Shown here in pieces: positions 25,312 through 33,357 of a stretch of DNA of 51,635 nucleotides. The first letter of the stretch is position 1. Every line of letters begins with the position of its first letter. Under the pieces are notes generated by a model. That model worked only from the letters and a program-made list of their open reading frames with translations. It was not told where the DNA came from and did no database searches. The stretch comes from Bacillus manliponensis (lineage in GTDB: Bacteria > Bacillota > Bacilli > Bacillales > Bacillaceae_G). The stretch is taken from assembly GCF_000712595.1 (NCBI RefSeq), contig NZ_JOTN01000024.1:1-51635 (forward strand), in the 5' to 3' direction. The translations under genes were made by a program, and so were the position numbers.

Positions 25312-25410
25312 TTGAGGAAAAAGATGGCTGAGAGTATTGTATATCAATACAAATCGTTTGATAACGAATCAATAATAATTATAGGTAGAATAATACCTCT
25401 AAGAAAATAA
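25312..25410 (+). CDS. Possible leader ORF (32 residues; 39 if started at ATG 25291)
   Basis: TTG 25312 with GGAGG 11 bases upstream reads MRKKMAESIVYQYKSFDNES IIIIGRIIPLRK and stops at 25408-25410. An in-frame ATG at 25291 would add MLEDVSG. The stop lies in the loop of a hairpin that hides the ribosome site of the next gene, the arrangement expected of a leader peptide. No homologue is recognised, so this is a proposal from context. Confidence 0.35.
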   Translation: MRKKMAESIVYQYKSFDNESIIIIGRIIPLRK

Positions 25411-25421
25411 ACTTTAGAGGT
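25395..25421 (+). promoter_or_regulatory. Hairpin sequestering the ribosome binding site of the next gene
   Basis: ACCTCTAA (25395-25402) is exactly complementary to TTAGAGGT (25414-25421), which contains the AGAGGTG ribosome site of the secreted-protein gene. Loop of 11 bases holding the upstream stop codon. Confidence 0.55.
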
Positions 25422-25428
25422 GAATTTA

Positions 25429-25932
25429 TTGCGATTTATAATACTTTTATTTTTACTACTGCTTTTTAATGATAATCCCGCAATAGCAGCCACAAAACAA
25501 CTCAATCCTTTAGAAAGCCAGTTAATGTCTTTTATGACTGGTTTGCACGTAAGCGAACCGAAACAAACCGTTGAACTGTGGATATTAGGCGTGAATAATC
25601 GAAGCGGTGCTGTTCAATATGCGATGTTGTCTCCTTCGCTTCAGAAAGAATCAAGGATAAAATTTGAGCAAGCTCACTGGGTGACAGGTCAGTCAAGCCC
25701 TTGGGTTAGTAATTTTCGTTTTACCAAAGTAGAAAAGCTTAGCGAATCCAGAATGCGGTATACCGTTAAATATGATTTAGAGACATCATATGCAGATTTT
25801 GGTAGTGGGCAGAAGCTTATAACCATGGAAAAGAATCTAGAACCATTTAGAGAGTATTGGTTTATTTCATCAATAACAACGAAATATAATCAATGGGAAG
25901 CATTTACCCCAGCCGAGACAGTTTTAAAATAG
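25429..25932 (+). CDS. Small secreted protein, unknown function
   Basis: 167 residues from TTG 25429, 6 bases after AGAGGTG; an in-frame GTG at 25420 overlaps that site. Signal peptide MRFIILLFLLLLFNDNPAIA. The mature part (SFMTGLHVSEPKQTVELWIL, GAVQYAMLSPSLQKE, EYWFISSITTKYNQWEAF) is the size and pattern of NTF2-like/DUF4829-type secreted domains, a weak assignment. Monocistronic. Confidence 0.6.
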   Translation: MRFIILLFLLLLFNDNPAIAATKQLNPLESQLMSFMTGLHVSEPKQTVELWILGVNNRSGAVQYAMLSPSLQKESRIKFEQAHWVTGQSSPWVSNFRFTKVEKLSESRMRYTVKYDLETSYADFGSGQKLITMEKNLEPFREYWFISSITTKYNQWEAFTPAETVLK

Positions 25933-26036
25933 AGCATTGCAGTTTCTCCTTTTGATAAAAAATCAAATAAAGGGTAAAGTTTGTAAATAAATTTACTTAA
26001 ACAAACGGGTGCGTTAATAAAAATAGAAAACAAATC

Positions 26037-26082
26037 GGACCACAACATTTTAGACATATCTAAAATGTTGTGGTCCTTTTAA
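26037..26082 (+). terminator. Long perfect hairpin terminator
   Basis: GGACCACAACATTTTAGA (26037-26054) pairs perfectly over 18 bp with its complement at 26059-26076, then TTTT. It is 105 bases past the secreted-protein stop. The length is unusual for a simple terminator. Confidence 0.75.
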
Positions 26083-26330
26083 TATCAAACGTTACACTTA
26101 CCTAACCTAAAAATAACAAAAGAGTGCTTTTTTCTTTATAACAACGTTACTAAAATGTTAATTTTCGTAATTTTTAGAAAAAAATAAACAGAACATTCAC
26201 CGTTTTCCATATATTTTTTAGAAAAACATTCTGTATATAAAGATGTTAAAATGTTTTTGAGGGTCCCTTTTTCATCCTTTCCTACGGTTGTAATACACCC
26301 TCAATCCCTAATAACCCTAAAAAAGAGTAC
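26083..26330. other. A/T-rich gap with no gene seen
   Basis: About 250 bases, strongly A/T-rich, without a supported ORF on either strand. The T-rich and GAGGGTCCC portion near 26260 could be part of a small transcript ending at the hairpin at 26331, but no convincing promoter spacing was found. That hairpin also serves the leftward permease gene. Confidence 0.4.
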
Positions 26331-26368
26331 GAAGAAAAGCCTCCACATAGGAAGGCTTTTCTTCTTTT
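26331..26368. terminator. Terminator beyond the Bce-type permease gene
   Basis: GAAGAAAAGCCT-CCACATAGGA-AGGCTTTTCTTC. On the minus strand it is followed by GTACTCTTTTTT, so it should end the permease/ATPase transcript; a T-rich tract also follows on the plus strand. Confidence 0.7.
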
Positions 26369-26436
26369 GATTCCGCATTAACGGACTGACACTCAGTTAG
26401 GGATGAAGCCCTCCACTGAGTGAAGTTTCACTTTAC
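26366..26436 (+). mobile_element. bcr1 element, short degenerate copy
   Basis: 71 bp from TTTGA to TTTAC (variants of the TTTAT end motif). Keeps the left edge (CCGCATTAACGGACTG), the CACTCAGT...ACTGAGTG hairpin, and the right edge GTGAAGTTTCAC; the middle is missing. Its right end abuts the TAG stop of the leftward permease gene at 26437. Confidence 0.7.
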
Positions 26437-28386
26437 CTACTTTCTACTCACAATCTTAAAGTAAGAATGTACAGTAAAGAAGTAATATCCAATATAAATT
26501 ACACTATATACACCAATGCTCATCAACAGTGGAATTAAAATTTCAAATGGCATTAATGTTGAAAATCCTTTTAAAGCAAATAAGCTGTGTAAAATTCCAA
26601 TTACTAACGGAATAGCAAAGATAAAACCAACTTGTTTTGCAATGGCTTGCTTCATCTCACGTTTCGTTACACCTATTTTACGAAGTACAATGTAGCGATC
26701 GCGGTCAGCATCTGCTTCTGTTAATTGTTTAAAGTAAATGATTGAACCTGTCGCAAGTAAAAATACAAGCCCTAGGAAAATACCGATAAACATAAGTAGT
26801 CCCGTTGCTTCAAGCATCATTTGGAATCCTCTATAGAAATCTCTAAACGGCTCTTCAAAATCAGACTCGCCTTTTGGCATCACACTTGCTAACTTCTCTG
26901 TTAACTCTTTACTTTTTCGTTCGCCCTCTACATCAATGTTTGTTACAGTGCGTGTTCCATTTTCCTTCTTCGCTTGCTCATATACTGCATCTGGAACGAC
27001 AACAACTAACTCACCAATGTTCGTAACCGTCTTTCCAACGGCACCTTTAATTGTTAGCGATTTTGTTCCATTCCCAAGCGGAAATACAACTTCATTTCCT
27101 TTGTAGACCGAGCTAAACTCATGTCCTTCCATATAACTGCCATCAAAAATAAACGCTTCTTCATCCTGTAACGTTACCGCTTCTGTTTCCATACGCTTTG
27201 CAATTCCATTAAATTTTGATTGTGAAATTAAGCTATACTTTTCTGTAATAAAGTAATGTGGGTTACCGTTCATGTCAGCATTTTCACCCGCAAACTTTCC
27301 GGCAACCGGTACCATTTCAACGTCAAACTGAGCTGTTATAGGGTGGTCTTGCTTTGATTCATTTAAAATGTTTTTCACTTTCTTATCAAGTTCTGCACCT
27401 TGCTTTTCATACGAATAACTATACGGTGCAATACTATTTGCTTGCGTAAATGTGTTGTAATACATTGTGACAGATGCACCAACGGCTGTTAACGTTACAG
27501 CACTTAATACCGCAATCGTCGCAAGTGATTTTGCATTCCCTTTAATACGATATAACAGCTGCGACGTGGTCACCATGTTCATACCGTTATAAAAAGATGA
27601 CTTTTTATTGCGTGCTCGCTTTAATACAAACACAGTAAAGAATGTAAACAATAAATACGTACCAAGCACTGTCGCAAGTAAAATGTAAAGTGCAAGCATC
27701 ATAAAGTTTACATGCATAACAGCTTTCGTAAATGTTAATGACAAGAAATAACCAGAACCAATTAAAAATATCGAAAGTAATGCCATAATAACCGAACCTT
27801 TTGGCACGCTTTCTCCCTCACGTTCCGCTCGGAATAGTTCGATTAACTTAAAACGATAAATTAAGCGATATCCTTGCAGTGACGTGTATAAAATAATGAC
27901 AAAGAAAATTACAGTTGTATCAATAACAGCACCCAGCGGCACTTCAAACTGGACATTCAAATTTAATCCCATCATGTTAAGTAACAACTCAAGGAATAAC
28001 TTGGATAATAAACTTCCAATTATAATACCGATTACTAACGATAATAATCCCATTATCATGTTTTCATAAAATAACATCCTACCAATTTGTTTTTTACGAA
28101 TACCTAATAACGAATACAAGCCAACTTCTTTCTTCCGCTTTCTTGTAAAAAATCCATTTGAATAGATGATAAAAATTGCAACGAAAATGATAAGCATGAC
28201 ACTTGAAACTTGAAAAGCCCCGCTTATTTTTTTTGAGCCTTCCGCAGCCGCGGTCATTTGTGAATTATACTGCAATGCTTTAAACGTAAAATAAATAACA
28301 ATGCTAAAAATCATAGACGCAAAATATAAAGCGTAATCTTTAAAATTTCGCTTTATATTGCGAAGGGCAATGCTATATAATGTCAT
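26437..28386 (-). CDS. Bce-type ABC transporter permease (FtsX domains)
   Basis: 649 residues from ATG 28386 (GGAGGTG 6 bases upstream, within the ATPase gene; 14-base overlap). Ten helices: an N-terminal FtsX unit (to ~300), a large extracellular domain of ~200 residues (about 310-510), and a second FtsX unit. This is the BceB/PsdB/YxdM layout, used for sensing and removing peptide antibiotics that target lipid II cycle intermediates. No two-component genes adjoin this copy. Confidence 0.88.
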   Translation of the reverse strand: MTLYSIALRNIKRNFKDYALYFASMIFSIVIYFTFKALQYNSQMTAAAEGSKKISGAFQVSSVMLIIFVAIFIIYSNGFFTRKRKKEVGLYSLLGIRKKQIGRMLFYENMIMGLLSLVIGIIIGSLLSKLFLELLLNMMGLNLNVQFEVPLGAVIDTTVIFFVIILYTSLQGYRLIYRFKLIELFRAEREGESVPKGSVIMALLSIFLIGSGYFLSLTFTKAVMHVNFMMLALYILLATVLGTYLLFTFFTVFVLKRARNKKSSFYNGMNMVTTSQLLYRIKGNAKSLATIAVLSAVTLTAVGASVTMYYNTFTQANSIAPYSYSYEKQGAELDKKVKNILNESKQDHPITAQFDVEMVPVAGKFAGENADMNGNPHYFITEKYSLISQSKFNGIAKRMETEAVTLQDEEAFIFDGSYMEGHEFSSVYKGNEVVFPLGNGTKSLTIKGAVGKTVTNIGELVVVVPDAVYEQAKKENGTRTVTNIDVEGERKSKELTEKLASVMPKGESDFEEPFRDFYRGFQMMLEATGLLMFIGIFLGLVFLLATGSIIYFKQLTEADADRDRYIVLRKIGVTKREMKQAIAKQVGFIFAIPLVIGILHSLFALKGFSTLMPFEILIPLLMSIGVYSVIYIGYYFFTVHSYFKIVSRK

Positions 28387-29143
28387 CTGCCGCACCTCCG
28401 GAAATCGCCGACATTACATCAACGACTTTTTGGAAGAACTGTTTACGTGTTAATTCACCACGGTGTAACTCTTTATATAACTCACCATCTTTAATGAAAA
28501 TCACTCGCTTGCAATAACTTGCCGCAAACGCATCGTGTGTTACCATTAAAATCGTTGAATTGTCATACTCGTTTAACGCTTGTAAGCTATCTAATAAATC
28601 TGTTGCAGATTTTGAATCAAGCGCACCTGTTGGCTCATCACCAAAAATCATACTTGGATTCGTTACAATCGCACGAGAAGCAGCGCAGCGCTGCTTCTGT
28701 CCACCTGATACTTGATATGGATATTGCTGAAGAATGTGGTCAATACCAAACTTCTTCGCAATTTCTAGCACACGCTGATCAATTTCATTTGTTTTTACTT
28801 TTGATAACGCAAGTGGAAGTGCGATATTCTCTTTCACCGTTAACGTGTCTAACAAATTGTAATCTTGGAAAATAAATCCTAAATGATCACGGCGGAACAA
28901 TGCTAACTTATCATCATTCATATTCATAATATCGTTACCATCAATTAAAATTTCACCGTTCGTCGCTTGGTCGATTGTAGAAAGCACATTTAAAAGCGTC
29001 GTCTTACCAGAACCAGACGGTCCCATAATTCCGACGAATTCTCCTTCTTTCACTTGTAAATCAATACCTTTTAACGCCTCAAACGTATTGCTGCCCGTAC
29101 GATATACTTTTTTAATTTGCTTTGCTTCTAATACTGTTTTCAA
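28373..29143 (-). CDS. Bce-type ABC transporter ATPase
   Basis: 256 residues from TTG 29143, which has GAGGG 7 bases upstream. Walker A GPSGSGKTTLLN, Q loop FIFQDYNLL, signature VSGGQKQR, Walker B MIFGDEPTGALDS and the MVTHD switch are all intact. Partner of the permease downstream. The C-terminal FIKDGELYKELHRGELTRKQ F is typical of BceA relatives and nearly repeats in the second ATPase of this window. Confidence 0.92.
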   Translation of the reverse strand: MKTVLEAKQIKKVYRTGSNTFEALKGIDLQVKEGEFVGIMGPSGSGKTTLLNVLSTIDQATNGEILIDGNDIMNMNDDKLALFRRDHLGFIFQDYNLLDTLTVKENIALPLALSKVKTNEIDQRVLEIAKKFGIDHILQQYPYQVSGGQKQRCAASRAIVTNPSMIFGDEPTGALDSKSATDLLDSLQALNEYDNSTILMVTHDAFAASYCKRVIFIKDGELYKELHRGELTRKQFFQKVVDVMSAISGGAADDII

Positions 29144-29287
29144 CCGTTATCCCTCACTTATCGTTCATCTATTACATGTGACAACGCACATTATTTACTT
29201 TGTTACTATAGCATTTGGGATAACATGGATCCTATCCATTCACCTTACAGAAAGATTACATGTTTGTAAGGTAAAATACTTCTTATA

Positions 29288-29332
29288 AAAAAAGAGTTGC
29301 CCGAAGTTACATACTACCTTCGGACAACTCCT
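29288..29332 (-). terminator. Terminator of the DUF5105-type lipoprotein gene
   Basis: On the minus strand GGAGTTGTCCGAAGG-TAGTATGTA-ACTTCGGGCAACTC followed by seven T. Confidence 0.85.
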
Positions 29333-29340
29333 ACTATACA

Positions 29341-30402
29341 TTATTGAAAAGTTACAATTGCTTCTACGATTTTCTCTTCTTCTAAACCACTAACACGCCA
29401 CTGATCTTTTCCATGCTTCTCCATTTGCAGTTTAACTACTTTCTCTGTTGGCGATACTGGTGCTTCATGTAAAATCGATGTTTGATACTCAAATATTTTT
29501 TTTATTAATTCCTCTTCTGCAATCTCTGGATTTTCTGTTGCAATTCTATTTGCCTCAGTTTGTAATTTTGACTGTAACTCATATACTAATAAAGGATTCC
29601 CTTTTATTTCAACATTTGCTCGTCTTCCGTCATTTTCCATTGATACTGTTGTTACTTCAAATTTTACCTTCTCCTGTATCGCAGCTTTTAATTTTATAAA
29701 GTACGTATCAACAATTTGCTGGTCTAATGTAAATCCAAGTTCACTTTGTAATGTACGATTTAAACCATCTTTCACCGCATTAATGACTTCCTGACCATCA
29801 TCTCCTGACAATTCCTTTACTTTTTCCACATCTTTATCATAAAAGATTGCGTTTATGTACGCTGCTAACGAATCCCCAGGTCTATTTAATTCACCAATTT
29901 TCTTTTTCAATTCTTTTCCATCAATTTTAAATGTAAGCTTCTCTTCTTTTTCTTTCTCTGGATTTAAACGCTCTTTTTTGAATACTAACTCATAAGAATC
30001 CGCTTCCTTCACATCAAAATAAAGCGTTCCTGCTATTTGTTTTCCTGTATCAATATCATCATACTTTATTGCATTCGTATCAGCAGAATAGTACTCTTTC
30101 ATTTTTTTATCACCTTCATACAATGAAAAGTTTCTCTGTGATAACTGGAAAGCTTCTTTTCCAATATTCTTTACGTTCACATTTACTTGTAAAACACGAC
30201 CGTTTACTGGCTTCTCATACTCCTCTGGTAACACAAATTGAGCGCTTTCGATTTCTAACGCGACACTTTTTGATTCTGCTTTTTCTTTTCCATTCTTTGA
30301 TTCTGATACTTTTGTTGAACTCTTGGAAGAATCACAACCACTTACAACTCCAAATGTAAGAAGCGTGGCAAAACAAACCACAAGCCATTTTTTTGTTCTC
30401 AC
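29341..30402 (-). CDS. Lipoprotein with DUF4352-like and DUF5105-like regions
   Basis: 353 residues from GTG 30402 (GGGGAGAG upstream). Lipobox VVSG-C23. Residues ~45-165 form an immunoglobulin-like DUF4352 pattern (VNGRVLQVNVNVKNIGKEAF, SQRNFSLYEGDKKM, GTLYFDV); residues ~175-350 resemble DUF5105 (FYDKDVEKVKEL ... EEELIKKIFEYQTS). Anchored to the outer face of the membrane. Function unknown. Single-gene transcript. Confidence 0.75.
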   Translation of the reverse strand: MRTKKWLVVCFATLLTFGVVSGCDSSKSSTKVSESKNGKEKAESKSVALEIESAQFVLPEEYEKPVNGRVLQVNVNVKNIGKEAFQLSQRNFSLYEGDKKMKEYYSADTNAIKYDDIDTGKQIAGTLYFDVKEADSYELVFKKERLNPEKEKEEKLTFKIDGKELKKKIGELNRPGDSLAAYINAIFYDKDVEKVKELSGDDGQEVINAVKDGLNRTLQSELGFTLDQQIVDTYFIKLKAAIQEKVKFEVTTVSMENDGRRANVEIKGNPLLVYELQSKLQTEANRIATENPEIAEEELIKKIFEYQTSILHEAPVSPTEKVVKLQMEKHGKDQWRVSGLEEEKIVEAIVTFQ

Positions 30403-30543
30403 TTTCTCTCTCCCCTTCTTTTCAAAAAAATCACCCTAAACCAACCTATATTTTACAATATTTTCATATTTCAACACAATTGTTTTTTTGTCAAATATTC
30501 ACACTTCTTCTAATTAACAACCATGAATTTCAAAAAAATTACA

Positions 30544-30648
30544 TCATTCTTTCCATGGAACCGTATGTAGAATTGTATCTAGTCCAACCTTGCTCACAAC
30601 TATGAGCCCTAACATAACACATACAATAATAAGTTGGGCTGCTTTCAT
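30544..30648 (-). CDS. 34-residue single-span membrane protein
   Basis: Reads MKAAQLIIVCVMLGLIVVSK then VGLDTILHTVPWKE. AAAAGGG lies 6 bases before the ATG. One membrane helix with a short polar tail. Codon use looks normal. Too short to assign a family; the ribosome site and amphipathic order support it being real. It lies in the 345-bp gap between the lipoprotein gene and the DUF6366 gene. Confidence 0.5.
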   Translation of the reverse strand: MKAAQLIIVCVMLGLIVVSKVGLDTILHTVPWKE

Positions 30649-30753
30649 CTATTATCCCTTTTGATTATTTTCTTAATTTTACAATAATTAATATTAGTTT
30701 TTTAAAAGGATTCAAGAATATATACTAGAATCTTGTAATATGGAGGTGTGACC

Positions 30754-30969
30754 ATGAGCGAAAACAAAGAAGCACCTGAAAGAAGAAGAGAAAGACTCCG
30801 ACAAGAAGAGTTAAAAAGAAACCCAACTGGAACTATGAACGACGCGTTTAATAGAACTGAAGCTGGGAATTTTGCTGATTTAGTAGGTAGTTTAGGGTGG
30901 AAGGGGCTTGGAGTCCTCATCGTGGTAATTATAATAGGTTTTATCGTTACATCAATATTTTTTAAATAA
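30754..30969 (+). CDS. DUF6366-type small membrane protein
   Basis: 71 residues from ATG 30754, 5 bases after GGAGGTG; an in-frame GTG at 30748 overlaps the site. A charged N-terminal half (NKEAPERRRERLRQEELKRN PTGTMNDAFNR), then GNFADLVGSLGWKGLGVLIV VIIIGFIVTSIFF as a single C-terminal span. This is the DUF6366 pattern. Function unknown. Confidence 0.7.
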   Translation: MSENKEAPERRRERLRQEELKRNPTGTMNDAFNRTEAGNFADLVGSLGWKGLGVLIVVIIIGFIVTSIFFK

Positions 30970-31120
30970 GGCAATCTCTTTTTTGAGGAGTAACTGTTAT
31001 TTTTCATGCATTAAAATAAGCATTTATTCTACACGTTTATCATATGCTACACCCTTTCCTAATTTTAGCCAATGAAACTAATCCCTGTTTCATATAAGAT
31101 ACTCAAGAAAAGACAGTCAT

Positions 31121-31160
31121 AAAGAAACAAGCACAAAAATTTCCTTGTGCTTGTTCTTTT
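31121..31160. terminator. Bidirectional terminator
   Basis: GAAACAAGCACAA...TTGTGCTTGTTC with A and T runs on both sides, between the DUF6366 gene and the leftward DUF1648 gene. Confidence 0.75.
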
Positions 31161-31182
31161 CATTTCCTCATCCTTTTTCCTA

Positions 31183-31611
31183 CTAGATTTCAATGGATTC
31201 CTTTTTATAAATACGATATGCATATATTGCCGCGATTACTATCATACTAGCTATCCCCAAAAGCAGTATTCCTACAGGAAGCACATAACCTAAACGGCCA
31301 AATAAGGTCATCATCGTAACTAGGAAAAAGCATAATAAAAATACATACTTCATAATTTTATATGATTTCATAAATGCTACATTTTTCTCTTTTTCCGGAT
31401 CTATTTTAGGAACAACTGTCAAAATGCCTGCTACAACTATCATTAGTCCAACATCTAAAATCATCGCTCCAATTTTTGCAATGTACACATCATCTGCTGT
31501 GCCTCGTTCATTTCGATGCATGATAACGTCTGCTGGAAGTTGTGACCATGCCATTATCCATGCAAGTAATGTTATGCTTACAAGCGCTATTACAAAAAGA
31601 TGCTTTCTCAT
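31183..31611 (-). CDS. DUF1648-domain membrane protein
   Basis: 142 residues, four helices. The N-terminal LPADVIMHRNERGTADDVY is the DUF1648 motif (normally LP..IP.H.....G), which in Bacillus is found in SdpI-type immunity proteins and YhdG-like membrane proteins. This one lacks the SdpI C-terminal half. GGGAGATGGG precedes the ATG. Role unknown. Confidence 0.7.
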   Translation of the reverse strand: MRKHLFVIALVSITLLAWIMAWSQLPADVIMHRNERGTADDVYIAKIGAMILDVGLMIVVAGILTVVPKIDPEKEKNVAFMKSYKIMKYVFLLCFFLVTMMTLFGRLGYVLPVGILLLGIASMIVIAAIYAYRIYKKESIEI

Positions 31612-31735
31612 ATCCCATCTCCCTCTCTATTTGTATAGACACATTTCCATCATTATCATTTATATATCTAAATTATAACATGAACATGTAGCGAAAAAGA
31701 TAAATATGTAAAATATATACATTTATACACAATTA

Positions 31736-31761
31736 AGAGAGATTGCATTAACAATCTCTCT
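31736..31761 (-). terminator. Terminator of alkC
   Basis: AGAGAGATTG-TTAATG-CAATCTCTCT read on the minus strand, followed by TAATTG; directly after the alkC stop. Confidence 0.7.
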
Positions 31762-31767
31762 ACTAAG

Positions 31768-32850
31768 TTACTCTACGTAGAAATCCTCTTTCACTATTTC
31801 CTTTCCATTAAGGATTAGCGTAATCGTATGCACACCTTTATAATGCTTCCTCGTTGATAAGTCTTTAAAGGAATGCACTTTTTTATATGATAATGGCTTT
31901 CCATTTGTTATTTCGTTTTCAGTAACTTTAAAAACACGACGATTTCGATTACCTCTTGCTTTTACAAAATCAATCGCATATTCAATTCGAATTTTAACTG
32001 GCTCTTCCGTCTCTCCTTTTAGTTCGAAAGAAAACGGAAGGTCTTCACCGATAGAGACTCTTTCTTTACTAACTGCAAAATCAATCACTTGTACTAAATG
32101 ACTATCTTGAAATCCAAAAATCGATAACGCTTGTTGATTCCCCTTTTTCAGTAACGTTCGGCAGCCATGTTTTATAATCCAATCTGTATGCGAATGCTTC
32201 CCAATCCATTCTTGTGCGAGTTTAAGTACAATCTCTGGATTATCTTTTGATATGTCGTTCATGTTGTTTGCAACGCTCTTTCGTACATATAGGGATTCAT
32301 CCTCTTTTAAGTTTGTGAGAATTGGAATAATCGGAAGTGGGTCTTTTTTAAACTGCTGAAGTGCCATCCCCCATGGTAACCTTGATCGAATCCCTTCACT
32401 TGCTAATCGTCTTACACGGTGATGTGGATGCAGACTCCACTTTGTCATCTGCTCCACCATTTTGTCTTGATCTTCTATGAAAAAAGGGCGGACCGCATAT
32501 TCCGACGTCGTATACTGTGTAAACCATTCAAGTGCATCAATCGATACATCCCAGTTGTGTAATCCATACATCTCTACAAAATCAGGAAGTATAATGCCAG
32601 CTAATTCATGTTCTTCTAGCTGCGGTGCAACATTTTTTAATATTGTAATCGCCTCTTCATAATTAGAGGGTAAAAAATCGTGTAAACATGTTGTCACATG
32701 ACGCATCCGTTCTTTCAACGCTTTCTCAGCCCAGTTCCCTTCAAACACACGACGTACAAAATCAGCCTCATAAAACTGCGGATAAGCTTGTCTCACTCCT
32801 CTTGCTAATAAAGAAATAAACTCCTCATTATATACCTCTTTCACTCCCAT
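31768..32850 (-). CDS. alkC: DNA alkylation repair protein AlkC
   Basis: 360 residues from ATG 32850 (GAGGAGG 8 bases upstream). HEAT-like alpha-helical repeats (HHRVRRLASEGIRSRLPWGM; LYVRKSVANNMNDISKDNPE; WIIKHGCRTLLKKG) form the DNA glycosylase fold of the AlkC/AlkD superfamily. The last ~100 residues are an immunoglobulin-like domain, which distinguishes AlkC from AlkD. It removes N-alkylated purines such as 3-methyladenine. First described in B. cereus. The bcr1 copy upstream starts 21 bases before the ATG. Confidence 0.9.
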   Translation of the reverse strand: MGVKEVYNEEFISLLARGVRQAYPQFYEADFVRRVFEGNWAEKALKERMRHVTTCLHDFLPSNYEEAITILKNVAPQLEEHELAGIILPDFVEMYGLHNWDVSIDALEWFTQYTTSEYAVRPFFIEDQDKMVEQMTKWSLHPHHRVRRLASEGIRSRLPWGMALQQFKKDPLPIIPILTNLKEDESLYVRKSVANNMNDISKDNPEIVLKLAQEWIGKHSHTDWIIKHGCRTLLKKGNQQALSIFGFQDSHLVQVIDFAVSKERVSIGEDLPFSFELKGETEEPVKIRIEYAIDFVKARGNRNRRVFKVTENEITNGKPLSYKKVHSFKDLSTRKHYKGVHTITLILNGKEIVKEDFYVE

Positions 32851-32870
32851 TACATATCCCTCCTCTATCA

Positions 32871-33025
32871 TGTATCCCGCTATTTGCGGGCTGTAAGACT
32901 CCCACCTCAAAACTTAAGAGAAGCTAAGAAGTTTAGGTGGGAGATAAACAGCCCGTAAAAGCCCGATTGGTCGGGCTGACAATCAGTGGAGGATGGAGCG
33001 CCCACTGATTGAAGTTTCACTTTAT
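32871..33025 (+). mobile_element. bcr1 element, full length
   Basis: Exactly 155 bp including the ends TGTAT (variant) and TTTAT. Contains four hairpins: CCCGC-TATTT-GCGGG, CTCCCACCT...AGGTGGGAG, AGCCCGA-TTGG-TCGGGCT and CAGTGG...CCACTG, then GTGAAGTTTCAC. It separates alkC from the Bce two-component genes and may carry away the alkC promoter region. Confidence 0.88.
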
Positions 33026-33118
33026 TATCTATTATTTCATGCACTCAGCGCAAAACGTTTGAAATACGTTATATGTGAGAACAGTATTAAAAACAGCCCG
33101 TCCTTCAACATAAGCATT

Positions 33119-33146
33119 TTGCATGGTACACTAAACTATGTAAAAT
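33119..33146 (+). promoter_or_regulatory. Candidate sigma-A promoter before the Bce module
   Basis: TTGCAT (33119-33124), 16-base spacer, TAAAAT (33141-33146). A transcript from here would start near 33153 and carry a ~200-base leader. Confidence 0.5.
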
Positions 33147-33152
33147 ACATAT

Positions 33153-33310
33153 AAAACTTCTACTAGCTATTCTCAGGGCCCGCAAGCACATATTTTCATG
33201 ATCACACTCTCTACCTTTTGTTTTGAGTGAAGAGCGGGAACCAATAGGGCACTGACCGGTTACTACGCACAGCGCGTGCACCTCCCCCATCCAAAAAGAG
33301 AGGGTTTTAA
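33153..33310 (+). ncRNA. Candidate structured leader RNA upstream of the Bce module
   Basis: GC-rich compared with its surroundings. TCAGGGCCC (33173-33181) nearly pairs with GGGCACTGA (33247-33255); alternatively CCCGC (33179-33183) pairs with GCGGG (33234-33238). CACTC (33205-33209) pairs with GAGTG (33225-33229). A weak CCTC...GAGG hairpin with T runs lies at the end. No ORF on the plus strand. It could be a regulatory leader, a small RNA, or a diverged repeat; I do not recognise a known class. Confidence 0.35.
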
Positions 33311-33357
33311 AGTTTTTTTATTTGTATTTACTTCACTTACTCAAGGAGGAACTACAT

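Noticed and set aside
26230-26370. Small RNA ending at the hairpin at 26331-26368
   Set aside because: No acceptable -35/-10 pair was found, and the hairpin is explained as the terminator of the leftward permease gene.
33105-33290. 61-residue Cys-rich ORF on the minus strand (MGEVHALCVVTGQC...)
   Set aside because: No ribosome site, and it coincides with the GC-rich paired segment upstream of the response regulator. More likely a shadow of a structured or repeated noncoding element.
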